From: an uncultured Aquimarina sp.
GTDB taxonomy: Bacteria > Bacteroidota > Bacteroidia > Flavobacteriales > Flavobacteriaceae
Direction: 5' to 3'
NCBI GenBank assembly: GCA_947498785.1
Contig: CANMLS010000001.1
Span: 248,001-312,000 of the forward strand
DNA length: 64,000 bases
Part shown: positions 1 to 11,496 of the stretch, in pieces
How the letters are laid out: each line of letters opens with the position of its first letter
Numbering within the stretch: position 1 is the first letter of the stretch
Made by a program: the position numbers and the translations under genes
Notes under the pieces: generated by a model
What the model was told of the DNA's origin: nothing
The model's input: the letters and a program-made list of their open reading frames with translations, nothing else
The model's database searches: none

Positions 1-827
1 GCAATTGGCCAAACACCTGGACTAGGAACATTAATTCCTAAATTATCTCCTCTTTCGGTATCTTGCCCAAAGTAGTATAAAGGCCAACCTTTATAAGTTA
101 ACTGTGGGGTTCCAAAAACATCTATCGTACCAAAGTCATTAGGGTTAAGAATACTTGGAAGTTTATCTATATCAATATGAAAAACAGGCCATATAGCATT
201 GTTAGAAAAATCGGCTGCAGTGTAATTATTGGTATCTTTTGTATCATTCATAAAAATATACAAGGTTCTTCCTGTAGTCGCGTTTACAATGTAAAAGGTA
301 AGTTCATCACCAGGTGTATAGTCACTTTTAAAATTCACATTATTACCATCTGCATCTTTTCCAACTAACTGTGCTTCTACATACATCAAAGAATAATCTG
401 GTTTTGCGATATACCAATTATTACCAACTTTATCCCCATTGGTATCACCAGCTGCATTATCATTCACAAAATAATATAAAGGCCATCCTTTATACGTTGT
501 TTGTTTTTCACCATCTTCTCTTGTGATTTCTCCAAAATCTGATGCTTCTAACCCTTCATCAAGTGTTAAGTCACTGGTGTAAAATATTGGCCAATTACCA
601 ATGCATCCACCACTACAGGCAGAATTTCCTTTAGAATCTCTAGAGAAGAAATAAAGAGATTTACCATCGGCATCTGTCAGGATATTTCCGAATGTGGCAT
701 TATTTACCAATTGTACAGTATTAACTTCTGGTTCTGGTTCTGGATTTGATGGTGAATCTGAATCATCACTACTGCAACTGTACAAAATAGAGATAGAAAT
801 AAATAGTAAGAAAATTGAGTTTTTCAT
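1..827 (-). CDS. Secreted lipoprotein with repeated Yx(FWY)xxD motifs, 3' end outside window
   Basis: Reverse strand from ATG at 827 reads a signal peptide with lipobox (..LYSCSSDDSD..) and repeats LYFFSRD, LYYFVND, LYIFMND, LYYFGQD. Open to the window edge, so absent from the ORF track. Confidence 0.85.
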   Translation of the reverse strand, partial: MKNSIFLLFISISILYSCSSDDSDSPSNPEPEPEVNTVQLVNNATFGNILTDADGKSLYFFSRDSKGNSACSGGCIGNWPIFYTSDLTLDEGLEASDFGEITREDGEKQTTYKGWPLYYFVNDNAAGDTNGDKVGNNWYIAKPDYSLMYVEAQLVGKDADGNNVNFKSDYTPGDELTFYIVNATTGRTLYIFMNDTKDTNNYTAADFSNNAIWPVFHIDIDKLPSILNPNDFGTIDVFGTPQLTYKGWPLYYFGQDTERGDNLGINVPSPGVWPI

Positions 828-1102
828 TTTAAAAATTATTTATGGTTTACAAGGCAAATAACCGTCAATAGGGGCTTTACATTCAAATTAATGTATGCGA
901 AAGGGAAAAAAAGCGGTTAAAAAGGAAAAAATGGACTTGAATAAAAAGTCATTTTTTTGTTTTATGTATATAAATATCACATATCAATACCAACACCTGT
1001 AATTGAGAGGGTAGAAAATAGGATTTTAAACGTAAAAAGGAATTATATCACTTGAATGTGATATGTCAGGTTATCAAATACGACAAAAAAGTTAAAAGAG
1101 AA

Positions 1103-2209
1103 TTAAGTATTTAACCATTGCCTAAACTCTGCTGCTTTATTTTTGCTAATAATAATTTCGACGTCAGAATTATGAACCAAAATTTTGAGCTGACTATTAC
1201 CATATTTTATTATTTTTTCTATTGCAGCGATACTAATAATAAATTGTCTATTCGCTCTAAAAAACAAGGAAGAATCTAGGCTTATATACAAATCATCTAA
1301 ACTCACATTACTAGTGGATTTTTTTCCATTAAAACAATTCACATAGGTAATAGTATTTTCTGTATAGATGTAAGAAATTTCATGGATAGAAATTGGGATA
1401 AGTTCATTTCTTATATAGGTAAGAATTCTCTTTTTACCATGATCCGAAGTTAATTCTGATTGTTCTACATTTGTATTTTCTACAACTACCTTTTGTTGAT
1501 ATGCTACAAGATCAGTGTTTAGCTTAGAGAGACTTACCAATTCACTTTCTAAGTTTATATTTTTGATTTCTAATTGTTTCTCATAATAGCTACCTATAAT
1601 TCGAACAGCAAAAAAAGAGGATAAAATGATTAATCCTCCCATTAAAATAAATATAGTATAAAAACTTGTTTTTAAGTTTCTTATTTGAGAAGCTACTTTA
1701 TCCAAGTTAATATTTGCTGCTACGATTAAATCAGAATCTTTAACAGGTGATATGTATACTATTTCTGATACTATACTAATGCTATCATTTTCATTCTGTT
1801 GCTTTTGATTCATCAATAAATCATATAGCTTATCGGCACTATTTTCCTTATTTAAAGATTCTACTAAAGATTGATTAGAGTTAACTTTTTGTCCAACTTT
1901 GGTAATATCAGGATTACAAACTTCTTTTCCAGACCAATCAAACACACCCACAAATGAAGCGTCGGTATTTGTATTTTCAATCGTGTTTTGAATATTTTGT
2001 ATTATAGTCTTTTTCTCAATATTAGCAGCAAGTTGGTAATGAATAAGTTTTGATATCTCATTTGCCTCTCTTTTACTGGATTCTAATTGTATTTCAATGA
2101 GCTGATTAGCACTAACTTTAATAAAATATTTGACCCCAAAAGAAGCGATTATTAAAAAAATAACTGATATCGAAATAAAAGTTAAAAAATATAATTTATC
2201 TTTTCTCAT
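1103..2209 (-). CDS. Membrane-bound LytTR-domain transcriptional regulator (two TM segments, extracytoplasmic region, coiled coil, LytTR)
   Basis: N-terminal TM, second TM (FYTIFILMGGLIILSSFFAV), C-terminal LytTR-like segment (FRANRQFIISIAAIEKI). Confidence 0.8.
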   Translation of the reverse strand: MRKDKLYFLTFISISVIFLIIASFGVKYFIKVSANQLIEIQLESSKREANEISKLIHYQLAANIEKKTIIQNIQNTIENTNTDASFVGVFDWSGKEVCNPDITKVGQKVNSNQSLVESLNKENSADKLYDLLMNQKQQNENDSISIVSEIVYISPVKDSDLIVAANINLDKVASQIRNLKTSFYTIFILMGGLIILSSFFAVRIIGSYYEKQLEIKNINLESELVSLSKLNTDLVAYQQKVVVENTNVEQSELTSDHGKKRILTYIRNELIPISIHEISYIYTENTITYVNCFNGKKSTSNVSLDDLYISLDSSLFFRANRQFIISIAAIEKIIKYGNSQLKILVHNSDVEIIISKNKAAEFRQWLNT

Positions 2210-2670
2210 TATGCTACTAATACAATATCATTACTAAAATTAAACAATCAAGTATACTATAATAATGATTGTAAAGACGAAAATAATATATTTTTATAGC
2301 TATTTTTTTATTCAAGGAATAATTTACTGGTTCCTTTAATCGTTTTTTTTCTCTTTTCAATGCTATTTTTTCCTCTTGAAAAAGATTTTGTAGTATGAAA
2401 TGCTTAAATCATAGTTTATTTGTTGAAAGCAATAACGCATATATTGAAAAAGTAATATTAGTATAATGAGAACGAATGAAAAAGATTACAATTTATTTAC
2501 CGAAGTATTCCATTTAAAATCCCACACTCATAAGCCGTTATGGTTTCTTATTTTTAATAAGATTAACAAAAAACACTGTGCTTTTTATAGGCACAATACT
2601 CTACAAATTATTGTTTAGAATAAAATTCATAAATTCAGGACGATAATATTATGCTGCTTAAGAACTATAA

Positions 2671-3108
2671 ATGAATAACAGAAATAAAATAATATTCTTT
2701 TTTTTTTCCACAGTACTGGTTATAGGTGGGTATGCATATTTTGAGTTTAACAAACGTCCATATAAAGATATAGAAACAATGTATACAGACACCTTTATTA
2801 ATTCTTCAGAGTTAATATCATTATTCATGTTGAATGAAAACTCGGCAAATTCTGTATACAGAAATAAAGTTATAGAAGTAGAAGGTATTGTAAAGGAGGT
2901 TACTTTTTTAAATAATCGAAATACTGTATTATTGCAAGGCAGTAGTACATATTCTAGTGTATTGTGTGATATGAAAGATGATCAAGTTGAAGAAATTGAA
3001 AAACTCAGGAAAGGTCAAAAAGTAAAGATCAAAGGAGTTTGTAAAGGGTTTCTTAAAGACGTTATTCTATTACATTGCTTACTGATTAACACACCAATCA
3101 ATGAATAA
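2671..3108 (+). CDS. OB-fold (tRNA_anti-like) membrane-anchored protein
   Basis: TM anchor then YRNKVIEVEGIVKEV...LRKGQKVKIKGVCKGFL, an OB-fold-like pattern. Confidence 0.7.
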   Translation: MNNRNKIIFFFFSTVLVIGGYAYFEFNKRPYKDIETMYTDTFINSSELISLFMLNENSANSVYRNKVIEVEGIVKEVTFLNNRNTVLLQGSSTYSSVLCDMKDDQVEEIEKLRKGQKVKIKGVCKGFLKDVILLHCLLINTPINE

Positions 3109-3649
3109 AGTTATTATTCTGATATTTCTTTTGATAAATGTTACTGATTTTGAATCAAAACCAGATCAATTTATAGCACGACAGGGACAGGTTTCTTTCT
3201 TTTCTTATACTTCTGTCGAAAATATAGAAGCAAAAAATGATCAAGTTTTAAGTATCATAGATTTATCAAAAAATGAAATTGCAATAAGTATGCTCATGAA
3301 TGCTTTTAAATTTAAAAAGTCGTTGATGCATGAGCATTTTAATGAAAGTTATATCGAGTCTGACCTATACCCTAAAGCTACTTTTGAAGGAAAAATTAAA
3401 GACTTTGATATACTTACCGATGGGACACAAACTCGTATGATTGAAGGAGAACTTACCATTCATGGTATAACCAAAGAAGTAGAAATAAAAACAACCATAG
3501 AAAACATAGATGGAAGATATTTATTTACAGGCGATTTTGAAGTTGCTGTTAAAGATTTTGATATCAAAATCCCACCTATTTTGGTTCCCAATATTGCCAA
3601 AATTATATCGATAACATTTAGATTTGAATACCAGCCTTATGAAAAATAA
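3101..3649 (+). CDS. YceI family protein
   Basis: YceI-like pattern SDLYPKATFEGKIKDF...GELTIHGITKEVEIKTTIE; overlaps the upstream gene. Confidence 0.85.
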   Translation: MNKVIILIFLLINVTDFESKPDQFIARQGQVSFFSYTSVENIEAKNDQVLSIIDLSKNEIAISMLMNAFKFKKSLMHEHFNESYIESDLYPKATFEGKIKDFDILTDGTQTRMIEGELTIHGITKEVEIKTTIENIDGRYLFTGDFEVAVKDFDIKIPPILVPNIAKIISITFRFEYQPYEK

Positions 3650-4553
3650 TGTTCATTTTCTTATATACTTTTTTATATTGATGGGATTAAATAATTCTGT
3701 TACGAGTCAGGATTTACTCGATACATTAGAAAAAGAATACCCTGATACTCCACAATATGAAATTGCCACTTTTAAGTCTACGCGTATTTCTATAGGTCAT
3801 TCGATAGAAAATCGCAAAAAAGGGGTGTTAGAAATAAAGGCAATGAATCGATTTTGGAATATCCCTAATTATGGAGGTCAGAGTTTTGTTGCTGATAAAC
3901 TAAATGCAAGAATAGCAATAGAGTATGGTATTAATGATCGATTGACATTTGGAGCAGGAGGAAGTACATTGGATGGTATTTTTGATAGTTTTCTTAAATA
4001 TAAACTCTTACGACAAAGAAAAGGTAACAAGGGTTCATTTATAAGCATGACTCTATTTCAAAATGGCTCATATCGTAGTAGACGCAATAGACCTTTTGTG
4101 GATATTAATCGATTTGATGATTTTGCAGATCAATTAGCTTTTACCAGTCAGGTATTAATTGCCCGTAAATTTACTCCTCAATTTTCTATGCAACTTTCTC
4201 CAACATATATCCATAGGAGTTCTTCTGTATTTGATGAAGATCCAAATCATCATTTTGCAATTGGTATTGGTGGCCGCTATAAATTAGGAGGACATGTATC
4301 TATCGTTTCAGAATATTTTTATGTAATAAATCCCTTAAAATCTATAGATACTTATGATGCATTCTCATTAGGTGTCAATTGGGAGTTAAGTGATGTGATG
4401 TTACAATTTCAACTTACTAATACCAGAGGTATGGTAGAAGATGCTTTTATCACACAAACTCCAAATAATTTTAATTTTAAGGATGGAAATTTTGTTTTTG
4501 GATTTGACGCTACATTTGTATTACATTTAAATCAGAAACGGAAACAAAAATAG
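3641..4553 (+). CDS. DUF5777-like beta-barrel protein
   Basis: Signal peptide MKNNVHFLIYFF..; GINDRLTFGAGGS and barrel-like strands. Start chosen at internal Met of the 3624 ORF. Confidence 0.7.
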
Positions 4554-4699
4554 TAGTTCAAGCTAAATTTTCTATTATTCTAACCGTAAGTAAGATAGTA
4601 AATTGTATCTAAGACGAGTAAATTTTCAATCAAGTTCTTGTATTGAGGTCACGTTAGTTTAAAAAATATCGAATGAGAACATCTTATATTTTTACTATC

Positions 4700-5599
4700 T
4701 CAAGAATACAAAATTAAAAATACTCCTACCATAATCCCTACTAATGGCACAAGTTTCTTTCTCTTATTTTTTTCTTTAAAAACAAGACCACCAATTACAA
4801 CAGCTATAAGTATTTGACTACGTTTGATGGCTGATAGTAACATAATTAATGCATGTGGATCTTGTAAAGCTTTAAAATAAAAGTAATCTGCCAATTGTAA
4901 CAAAACGCCAACAGCAACAATAGACCATCTAAATGTAAATGCTTGTCGCTTCTCTGGGTATGGCAACCAAGTAATGGTTACAATCACTAGTAAAATGAGC
5001 ATTGTATATAAACAAAACCAAAATTGTAAGGTTTGTGGATTTAAATATAAATTCTGAATCAAAAACTTATCATACAAACCACTACTTGCTCCTAAAAAAG
5101 TAGCCCCAATAATGGCAAATATCCATTTGTTACGTTTAAAATGAATTCCTTCTTTTTTCCCTATTCTAGAATACAAGATCACAGAAAAAATAATTGCAAA
5201 AAAACCAACCCACTGGTACATATTGGGGTTTTCTTTATAAATTATAATAGCTCCAATAAAAGTAAAAAATGGTCCTGCAGAACGTATAGGAGTTACAATC
5301 GTAATCGGTAAATGCTTCAAAGCTTGGTAAGCCAAAATCCATGAACTTGCCATAATAGCGGACTTTATAAAAATAAAGCCATGTGTTTGCCAAGAAATTT
5401 CCTGAAAAGTATAACCATAAGTTCTTGCATAATCGGGAAAAAAAATAGTGAATATATAAAACATAGCTAGTACTAAAAACCCACTAGAAACAGTACTCAA
5501 TAATACCGGAAAAACTTCATTTCCCCGTACTGCATGTTTTTTACATAAATTGTGTAATCCTAAAAAAAGTGCTGCCAATAAGCCTAAATACATCCACAT
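4700..5599 (-). CDS. DMT-family (EamA-like) transporter
   Basis: About ten hydrophobic helices, two-repeat EamA organisation. Confidence 0.8.
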   Translation of the reverse strand: MWMYLGLLAALFLGLHNLCKKHAVRGNEVFPVLLSTVSSGFLVLAMFYIFTIFFPDYARTYGYTFQEISWQTHGFIFIKSAIMASSWILAYQALKHLPITIVTPIRSAGPFFTFIGAIIIYKENPNMYQWVGFFAIIFSVILYSRIGKKEGIHFKRNKWIFAIIGATFLGASSGLYDKFLIQNLYLNPQTLQFWFCLYTMLILLVIVTITWLPYPEKRQAFTFRWSIVAVGVLLQLADYFYFKALQDPHALIMLLSAIKRSQILIAVVIGGLVFKEKNKRKKLVPLVGIMVGVFLILYS

Positions 5600-5861
5600 G
5601 GCGCGAATATAGTTTTTTAAGTCATTTTGTGATTATAATAGCACATAGATTTTTAAGAATTTTGATTACAAAAAAAAGCTAAACGTTTTAGTAAAATCAT
5701 GAGAATAGTATGATTATCTACAAATAATCAGATTTGCAGTTTTTTGATCCTTGGAAAAATGTCTATTTATAATAAAAGTATTTTATTCTTAAAGTTTTTA
5801 TCGGGTACTTTTTTATAAAGGTGGTATATTGTAACCACATTATTCAGAGGTTTTATAAATT

Positions 5862-6869
5862 TTGCAAATGTTGAATACTACATTTCTAAAACTATATTGT
5901 AAATGCTTGATTATAGCAGTTACTTTTTTATTATTCAGTGGTTGTACAACTAAGAAAGAACCTGAGTTTTTGATAAGAGCCAGCTTATTGGTAGGAGAAG
6001 ACCATTCTTGGTTTAAAGCCTTTAAATATTTTGAAAAAATTATTAAAGAAAGATCGGGTGGACGAATAGTAGTACATAGTTATCACTCAGAACAATTAGC
6101 CAAAGAGATTGAAGCTATAAGATTAATTCAATCCGGAGTAATCGACATGACTACTACAAGTTCCTTGCTTAGTAATTGGACAGAGATCATGACGTTTTGC
6201 GAGATGCCTTTTCTTCTAGAAAACCCCAATCAGGTTTCAAACTTGATTAATGGACCTTTAGGTAAGAGAATACATAAAGAAATGTTAGAAAAAACAGGGT
6301 TACGACCACTAGGTTATTTTCAGGCAGGGGCAAGGCACTTAACTTCTAATAAACCCATAAAGCATCCTGATCAATTAAAAGGTTTGATTCTTAGGATACC
6401 CAATGTACCTTCTTTTGTTACAGCTTGGGAAGCTCTGGGTGCCAAAACTACACCTATGGCATTCTCTGAGGTATTTACCTCACTGCAACAGGGTACTATA
6501 GATGCACAAGAAAACCCGTTAGCACTAATTAAAGTCTCTGGGTTTTATGAAGTTCAAAAGTATGTAAACCTTACAGGACATGTAGTGAGTTGGACATATC
6601 CAGTTATAGGAGAAAAACAGTTTCAAGAATTTCCTGATGACTTAAAAAAAATATTTCTTGAAGCTGCAAGTGATATGCAAGCCTATGAACGTAATCTGTT
6701 TTTAGAAAATGAAAAAAAGATCAAAGAAGAATTAGAAGCTTTGGGTATGACCTTTGTAACTGTCGATAACCCAGCTTTTATCGAGAAATGCGGTAATGCT
6801 ATATTTAATACTTTATCACCAGAAATGCAAAAAATATATACAACCATAAAGACCAATGAGTACAAATGA
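5862..6869 (+). CDS. dctP: TRAP transporter substrate-binding protein (DctP family)
   Basis: Lipobox signal, QAGARHLTSNKPIKHPDQLKGLILRIP, AMAFSEVFTSLQQGTIDAQENP typical of DctP. Confidence 0.93.
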   Translation: MQMLNTTFLKLYCKCLIIAVTFLLFSGCTTKKEPEFLIRASLLVGEDHSWFKAFKYFEKIIKERSGGRIVVHSYHSEQLAKEIEAIRLIQSGVIDMTTTSSLLSNWTEIMTFCEMPFLLENPNQVSNLINGPLGKRIHKEMLEKTGLRPLGYFQAGARHLTSNKPIKHPDQLKGLILRIPNVPSFVTAWEALGAKTTPMAFSEVFTSLQQGTIDAQENPLALIKVSGFYEVQKYVNLTGHVVSWTYPVIGEKQFQEFPDDLKKIFLEAASDMQAYERNLFLENEKKIKEELEALGMTFVTVDNPAFIEKCGNAIFNTLSPEMQKIYTTIKTNEYK

Positions 6870-7339
6870 TTAAAAAAATACAAAAAATAGTAGGAGTCTT
6901 TCTAAAAGCAGGAACAGTATTAAGCACATTAGGGTTTATAACCATTACTCTTATCCAGATTTATGGGCGTTTTTTTATGGAAAAAGCTCCTTCATGGACA
7001 GAAGAAGCTGCTCGTTTGTTTTTTGTTTTTGCCATAGCCTTTTCGTCTGGATTGGCTATGAAAAGTAATTTTTATGTGTCTTTTGATTTTATTTTTAATA
7101 AAATTTCCAAAGCATGGCAAAATCATATTCAAAAGATGACCTATATATCAATTCTTGTTTTATGTTTTATGTTTTCTTTTTATGGCATGTTATTCGTTTA
7201 TTCTGGATGGCAGGAACAATCACCTAGCATGAAATTCCCTATGGCAATTGCATTTATGAGCATGCCATTATTGGGGTTTGCGATTGCTTTTTATACTGTG
7301 CTTAAAATGATTAAGATGTTTAATACAAAAAAGAATTAG
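6866..7339 (+). CDS. dctQ: TRAP transporter small permease (DctQ)
   Basis: Four TM helices, PSWTEEAARLFFVFAIAFSSG; ATGA overlap with dctP. Confidence 0.9.
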   Translation: MIKKIQKIVGVFLKAGTVLSTLGFITITLIQIYGRFFMEKAPSWTEEAARLFFVFAIAFSSGLAMKSNFYVSFDFIFNKISKAWQNHIQKMTYISILVLCFMFSFYGMLFVYSGWQEQSPSMKFPMAIAFMSMPLLGFAIAFYTVLKMIKMFNTKKN

Positions 7340-7340
7340 G

Positions 7341-8615
7341 ATGATTTGGTTACTGATTGTATCATTTGTTATTTGTCTCGTGTTTCGATTTCCTATAGCC
7401 TTTTCATTAGGTATTTCGTGTTTAATATATCTTTTGGCTGCTGGAATTCCTCTAACAGTGATTCCAATGAAAATGTATTCGGGTATAGATGTTTTTGTAT
7501 TAATGAGTATTCCAGGATTTATTTTAACAGGTAACTTAATGAATCAAGGAGGCTTAACTGAAAGAATAATTACATTTTGCAATCATTTGATCGGACATGT
7601 AAGAGGTGGGTTAGCGTTGGCTAATATTGGAGCTTCTATGCTTTTTGCTGGAATTTCAGGTACTGCAATTTCTGATACAGCAAGTATTGGATCAGTAATG
7701 ATTCCTGCAATGAAAAAGGAAGGATATGATGCAGATTTTTCTTGTGCTGTTACTGCATCTTCATCAACTGTAGGACCTATTATTCCTCCAAGTGTACCAA
7801 TGATTATTGCAGCCACTTTAAGTGGATTATCTGTAGGTAAGTTGTTTTTGGCAGGTGCAATTCCAGGACTTTTATTAGGGGTTAGTCTTATGTTTGTTAC
7901 GTATTTTATCTCTGTGAAAAAAAATTACCCTAAACTTAAAAAAAGTAGCTTGAGACAGATTTTTGTTAGCTTTTTAGATACTTTTTGGTCGTTATTAATG
8001 ACATTTATTATTTTATTCGGAATTATAGGTGGTGTATTTACTCCAACAGAAGCTTCTATCATTGCTGTGTTATACGCTTTATTAGTTGGTATATTCATAT
8101 ATAAAAGATTAAACTTTAAAAAAATTTTAGTAATCATTTTGGATGCTATGAAAACCTCGGCATCACTTATGGTATTAATAGGTTTTGCTAATCTTTTTGG
8201 TTGGATTTTGATTGTAGAACAATTGCCACAATTCATTTCTAATGAAATCCTTCTTTTTTCACAAAACAAATATGTCGTATTATTATTGATTAATTTGTTA
8301 TTGATCTTTGTAGGTACATTTATGGAAACTATTGCTGCACTTTTGATATTGTTTCCAATTTTATTAAAAGTAGCATTAGCTGTAGAAGTAGACCCTATCC
8401 ATTTTGGGGTTATCGCACTTTTAAATTTAATGATAGGCCTCACCACACCACCTTTAGGGATATGCCTTTTTGTATCTTCAAGTATAGGAAAGGTTTCAAT
8501 TAGTAAGGTAAGTAAAGCTGGGATTCCGTTCTTAATGATCAGCCTTATTGTATTAATATTGGTAACCTTAATTCCTGAAATCTCATTGTTTTTACCAAGA
8601 TTATTTATGGACTAA
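7341..8615 (+). CDS. dctM: TRAP transporter large permease (DctM)
   Basis: GISGTAISDTASIGSVMIPAMKKEGYDADFSCAVTASSSTVGPIIPPS and TTPPLGICLF motifs. Confidence 0.95.
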   Translation: MIWLLIVSFVICLVFRFPIAFSLGISCLIYLLAAGIPLTVIPMKMYSGIDVFVLMSIPGFILTGNLMNQGGLTERIITFCNHLIGHVRGGLALANIGASMLFAGISGTAISDTASIGSVMIPAMKKEGYDADFSCAVTASSSTVGPIIPPSVPMIIAATLSGLSVGKLFLAGAIPGLLLGVSLMFVTYFISVKKNYPKLKKSSLRQIFVSFLDTFWSLLMTFIILFGIIGGVFTPTEASIIAVLYALLVGIFIYKRLNFKKILVIILDAMKTSASLMVLIGFANLFGWILIVEQLPQFISNEILLFSQNKYVVLLLINLLLIFVGTFMETIAALLILFPILLKVALAVEVDPIHFGVIALLNLMIGLTTPPLGICLFVSSSIGKVSISKVSKAGIPFLMISLIVLILVTLIPEISLFLPRLFMD

Positions 8616-8781
8616 ATGATTCATATTATGTTTGGTATATAAGAGTGAAAATGTAGTGGAGTAGGTTTTAGCTTATACTTTTAGCTAAAAATCAAACTAT
8701 TACTAGCTTTGAAGCCTGTAGTAGTTTAATTTTAAAACCCTTAATAGGGGCTAGCTATGTTTATCACATTAATAATATTGA

Positions 8782-10191
8782 TTATTTTTGAAGTAATTCT
8801 AAAGCGCGTTCTATACCACTATCTTTTTCTTCTTGAAAATCTAGAGAAGACAAAAATGGCACTCGATTTTCTTGATTTTCAGGTCCAATTCCAACAGCTT
8901 CATAAACTGCACCTTGAGCATCACTATATACTTCATTAGATAAGCTTAGTACTGCTCCATTAGGTAATACATGTTCAAGAATAGTGGAAAAAGCCCCACT
9001 TGTATTTTCTCCTACTAGGGTTACATACGGTAAATCTTTTACACATAGCGCAAAAAGTTCTGCTGCACTTATAGTATAGGGACTTGTAAGTAATATGATA
9101 TCTTCTGTAAATTGAAAATCTCCGCCAGGTCCTACAGAAAAGGATTTATTTTCGGTAAAATCGTTACCTAGCCTGGATTTCTTAAAATATAATATTCGCT
9201 CCTGATCCATAAAACGGGATACGATATTTAAAGCTACCATATCATAGCCTCCACTGTTAAAACGTATGTCGATGATTAGTTTAGAAACTCCTGATGCTTT
9301 AAGGGCGTTCATCATTGCGTCTAATATCTCATTTAATGTTGTCAATTCATCACTAAAATTTGTTCCATACCCCTCCATATTTATAATATTAATATACCCA
9401 ATATTATTATTGATCAATCCCCATAGAATATTTCTATTCTCATCTATTTCATAATTTCCTCCTAAATATTTTGTTATTATTGTTGTCGCTTTTAGGTCTT
9501 CAAGAGTATGATAATCGTCTACATCCTCCATAATGAGATCTCCACTCAGGTTAGCATTCAGTTTTTCCAATCTTTTTTGCTCTCCAGATCTAATTTGAAT
9601 ATCATTCTCTTTATCGATGATACTTACATGTCCATCTTCAAACAACGGTAATAGCTCTTCTAAAACTTCATAGAAGTTATCAGTAGTAACTTGCTCTCTT
9701 AAGTTTTCATATTGAGACCAATCAACGTTTCTGGTTTCAAAAAAAGCATAATAGTCATTAAAAATATTCCAGAAATGGTCAAAATTTACCTTTGGATCTT
9801 CTGTAGTAGAAATCTGACCAGGTAGACAATATGGATTTTGATCTGATAACCGCGTAAATGTTACTTCTGAATCTGATAATTCTGAAGTTGCTACCAATTC
9901 ATTTTCATTTACCAAATCTATCTTAAATCCATAAAAATCTTCGAAATTAAAATCATCATCCTGAATTGAACATCCTACAGTATTTACATTATAAAAGACA
10001 TCTTTCTCGTCTGTAAATTCAAAAACCCATCCCTTGTCAGCTAATAGCCAAAAGCCATTTATTGAATCTTCTATTGGAGGAGGAGTATTATCATCAGATT
10101 GGCAGGCGGTTAAAAATAACACAAATAAGGGCAAAATTTTTTTAAGGTGCTTTATTGATTTTGCTTTATTATACAAATGTAAATTGATCAT
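8782..10191 (-). CDS. S41 family C-terminal-processing peptidase-like lipoprotein
   Basis: LIIDIRFNSGGYDMVALNI, LLTSPYTISAAELFALC, VGENTSGAFS typical of S41 tail proteases. Confidence 0.9.
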   Translation of the reverse strand: MINLHLYNKAKSIKHLKKILPLFVLFLTACQSDDNTPPPIEDSINGFWLLADKGWVFEFTDEKDVFYNVNTVGCSIQDDDFNFEDFYGFKIDLVNENELVATSELSDSEVTFTRLSDQNPYCLPGQISTTEDPKVNFDHFWNIFNDYYAFFETRNVDWSQYENLREQVTTDNFYEVLEELLPLFEDGHVSIIDKENDIQIRSGEQKRLEKLNANLSGDLIMEDVDDYHTLEDLKATTIITKYLGGNYEIDENRNILWGLINNNIGYINIINMEGYGTNFSDELTTLNEILDAMMNALKASGVSKLIIDIRFNSGGYDMVALNIVSRFMDQERILYFKKSRLGNDFTENKSFSVGPGGDFQFTEDIILLTSPYTISAAELFALCVKDLPYVTLVGENTSGAFSTILEHVLPNGAVLSLSNEVYSDAQGAVYEAVGIGPENQENRVPFLSSLDFQEEKDSGIERALELLQK

Positions 10192-10300
10192 AGTATTAAG
10201 TCTTTAGAATTGTTATTACAAAAATTAATATGTCACAGCAAAACTAAGATGCGTAAAAGAAAGCAGTGTTCTGTTTTGTTAAAAGTTAAGAAAACAGAAC

Positions 10301-11285
10301 TTATTTATATTTGTTTTTAAACTCCCTAGGCGTACAATTTGTTTCTTTTTTAAAGGAATTGTAGAATGTAGTTTTTGATTTAAAACCTGATTCAAATCCT
10401 ATGGCCAGTAAACTGTATTTATCGAATTGTTCATTCAAAATCATACGTTTTGCCTCTTCAATTCTATATGAATTTATGTATGCAGTAAATTTTTTTTGTG
10501 CTATAGCATTTATAATCCGTGAAAACCTTTAATATTTTCAGGATTTTTATTTAAAATTTCTAAAATTTCTTTTCGTTCATTTGCTAGTTTTAATTTATAG
10601 AGCCCAGTATATGCTACCCAGTAAACAAAAAAAGAAAGTTCGATCGCCAATATGTAAAGATAATTATCCAATTGGGGGTAACTTTTTAATATTATATCTT
10701 CTATAAAATTTAAAATGATCCAGCTTATTGTCATAAAGAATATGAAAAACCATAGTTTTTTAACCCATTTTACATTTGAAGTCTTATTTATTAAAGATTT
10801 TTTAATGGCTATATATGACCAAGCTAAAAGAATAATATTAAAGGTATAACAACCTAATTCTTCTATACCAAAGACCAAATCATATAAAAACTGTTTTGCT
10901 TTGACCGTAATTTTATATAAAGAATAATCTCTTTCTAAGTTCTCAATTAGATGCATAATTGTTGATAATACTATTGGAAGGTATAACCATTTTAGCTTTT
11001 TACTGTTTGCTAAATCATGATTAATGACTTTTAAAATGTAAAAGAAGAAAAAGACCGGGAAAAGTAAAATCCACTCCACTTTATTTATAATTCTCAATTT
11101 TGGAAACGTATCAAAAACCCCAACATTACTAAGAAAAATATTAAACATTAATAGTGAGAGGGTTATTATTGAATATCCTAAGTAATCATTAGTATTGTTT
11201 TTGAAAAAGGGAGAAAAAAAATCACTATGCCAAGAATAAGCCCTTGAAAAGAACTAATGAGTAAAAAAAGATTTATTGGATTCAA
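10301..11285 (-). pseudogene. AraC-family regulator (membrane N-terminus), disrupted by frameshifts and an internal loss
   Basis: ORF 10510..11148 has only the membrane part; an AraC HTH tail (SRIINAIAQKKFTAYINSYRIEEAKRMILNEQFDKYSLLAIGFESGFKSKTTFYNSFKKETNCTPREFKNKYK*) follows in another frame to 10301, and an N-terminal extension (NLFLLISSFQGLILGIVIFF) lies in another frame beyond a T8 tract. Confidence 0.8.
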
Positions 11286-11496
11286 TTTTTGCTTAATTTT
11301 TCTGAATACTATAACTATAAATACTGTAGGATATTTTAATAATATTTAATTTGTAGATACAAAATCATCTTGAGAATTACCGTTATGTATATTTTGCTTT
11401 AGTGAAAACGAAGCTTAAACTATTATTCTTTAAGTTATATCTTTTTAAAAGCTTCTTTAAAAGTGTAATAAAATAAACTTTACCCAAAACAAGGAT

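Noticed and set aside
177-368. 63-aa plus-strand ORF
   Set aside because: Antisense to the well-supported Yx(FWY)xxD lipoprotein reading frame.
6683-8446. Antisense or out-of-frame ORFs within the TRAP transporter genes (6683-6883, 7346-7534, 7583-7816, 7925-8446)
   Set aside because: They overlap strongly recognisable dctP/dctM coding sequence and their translations show no family features.
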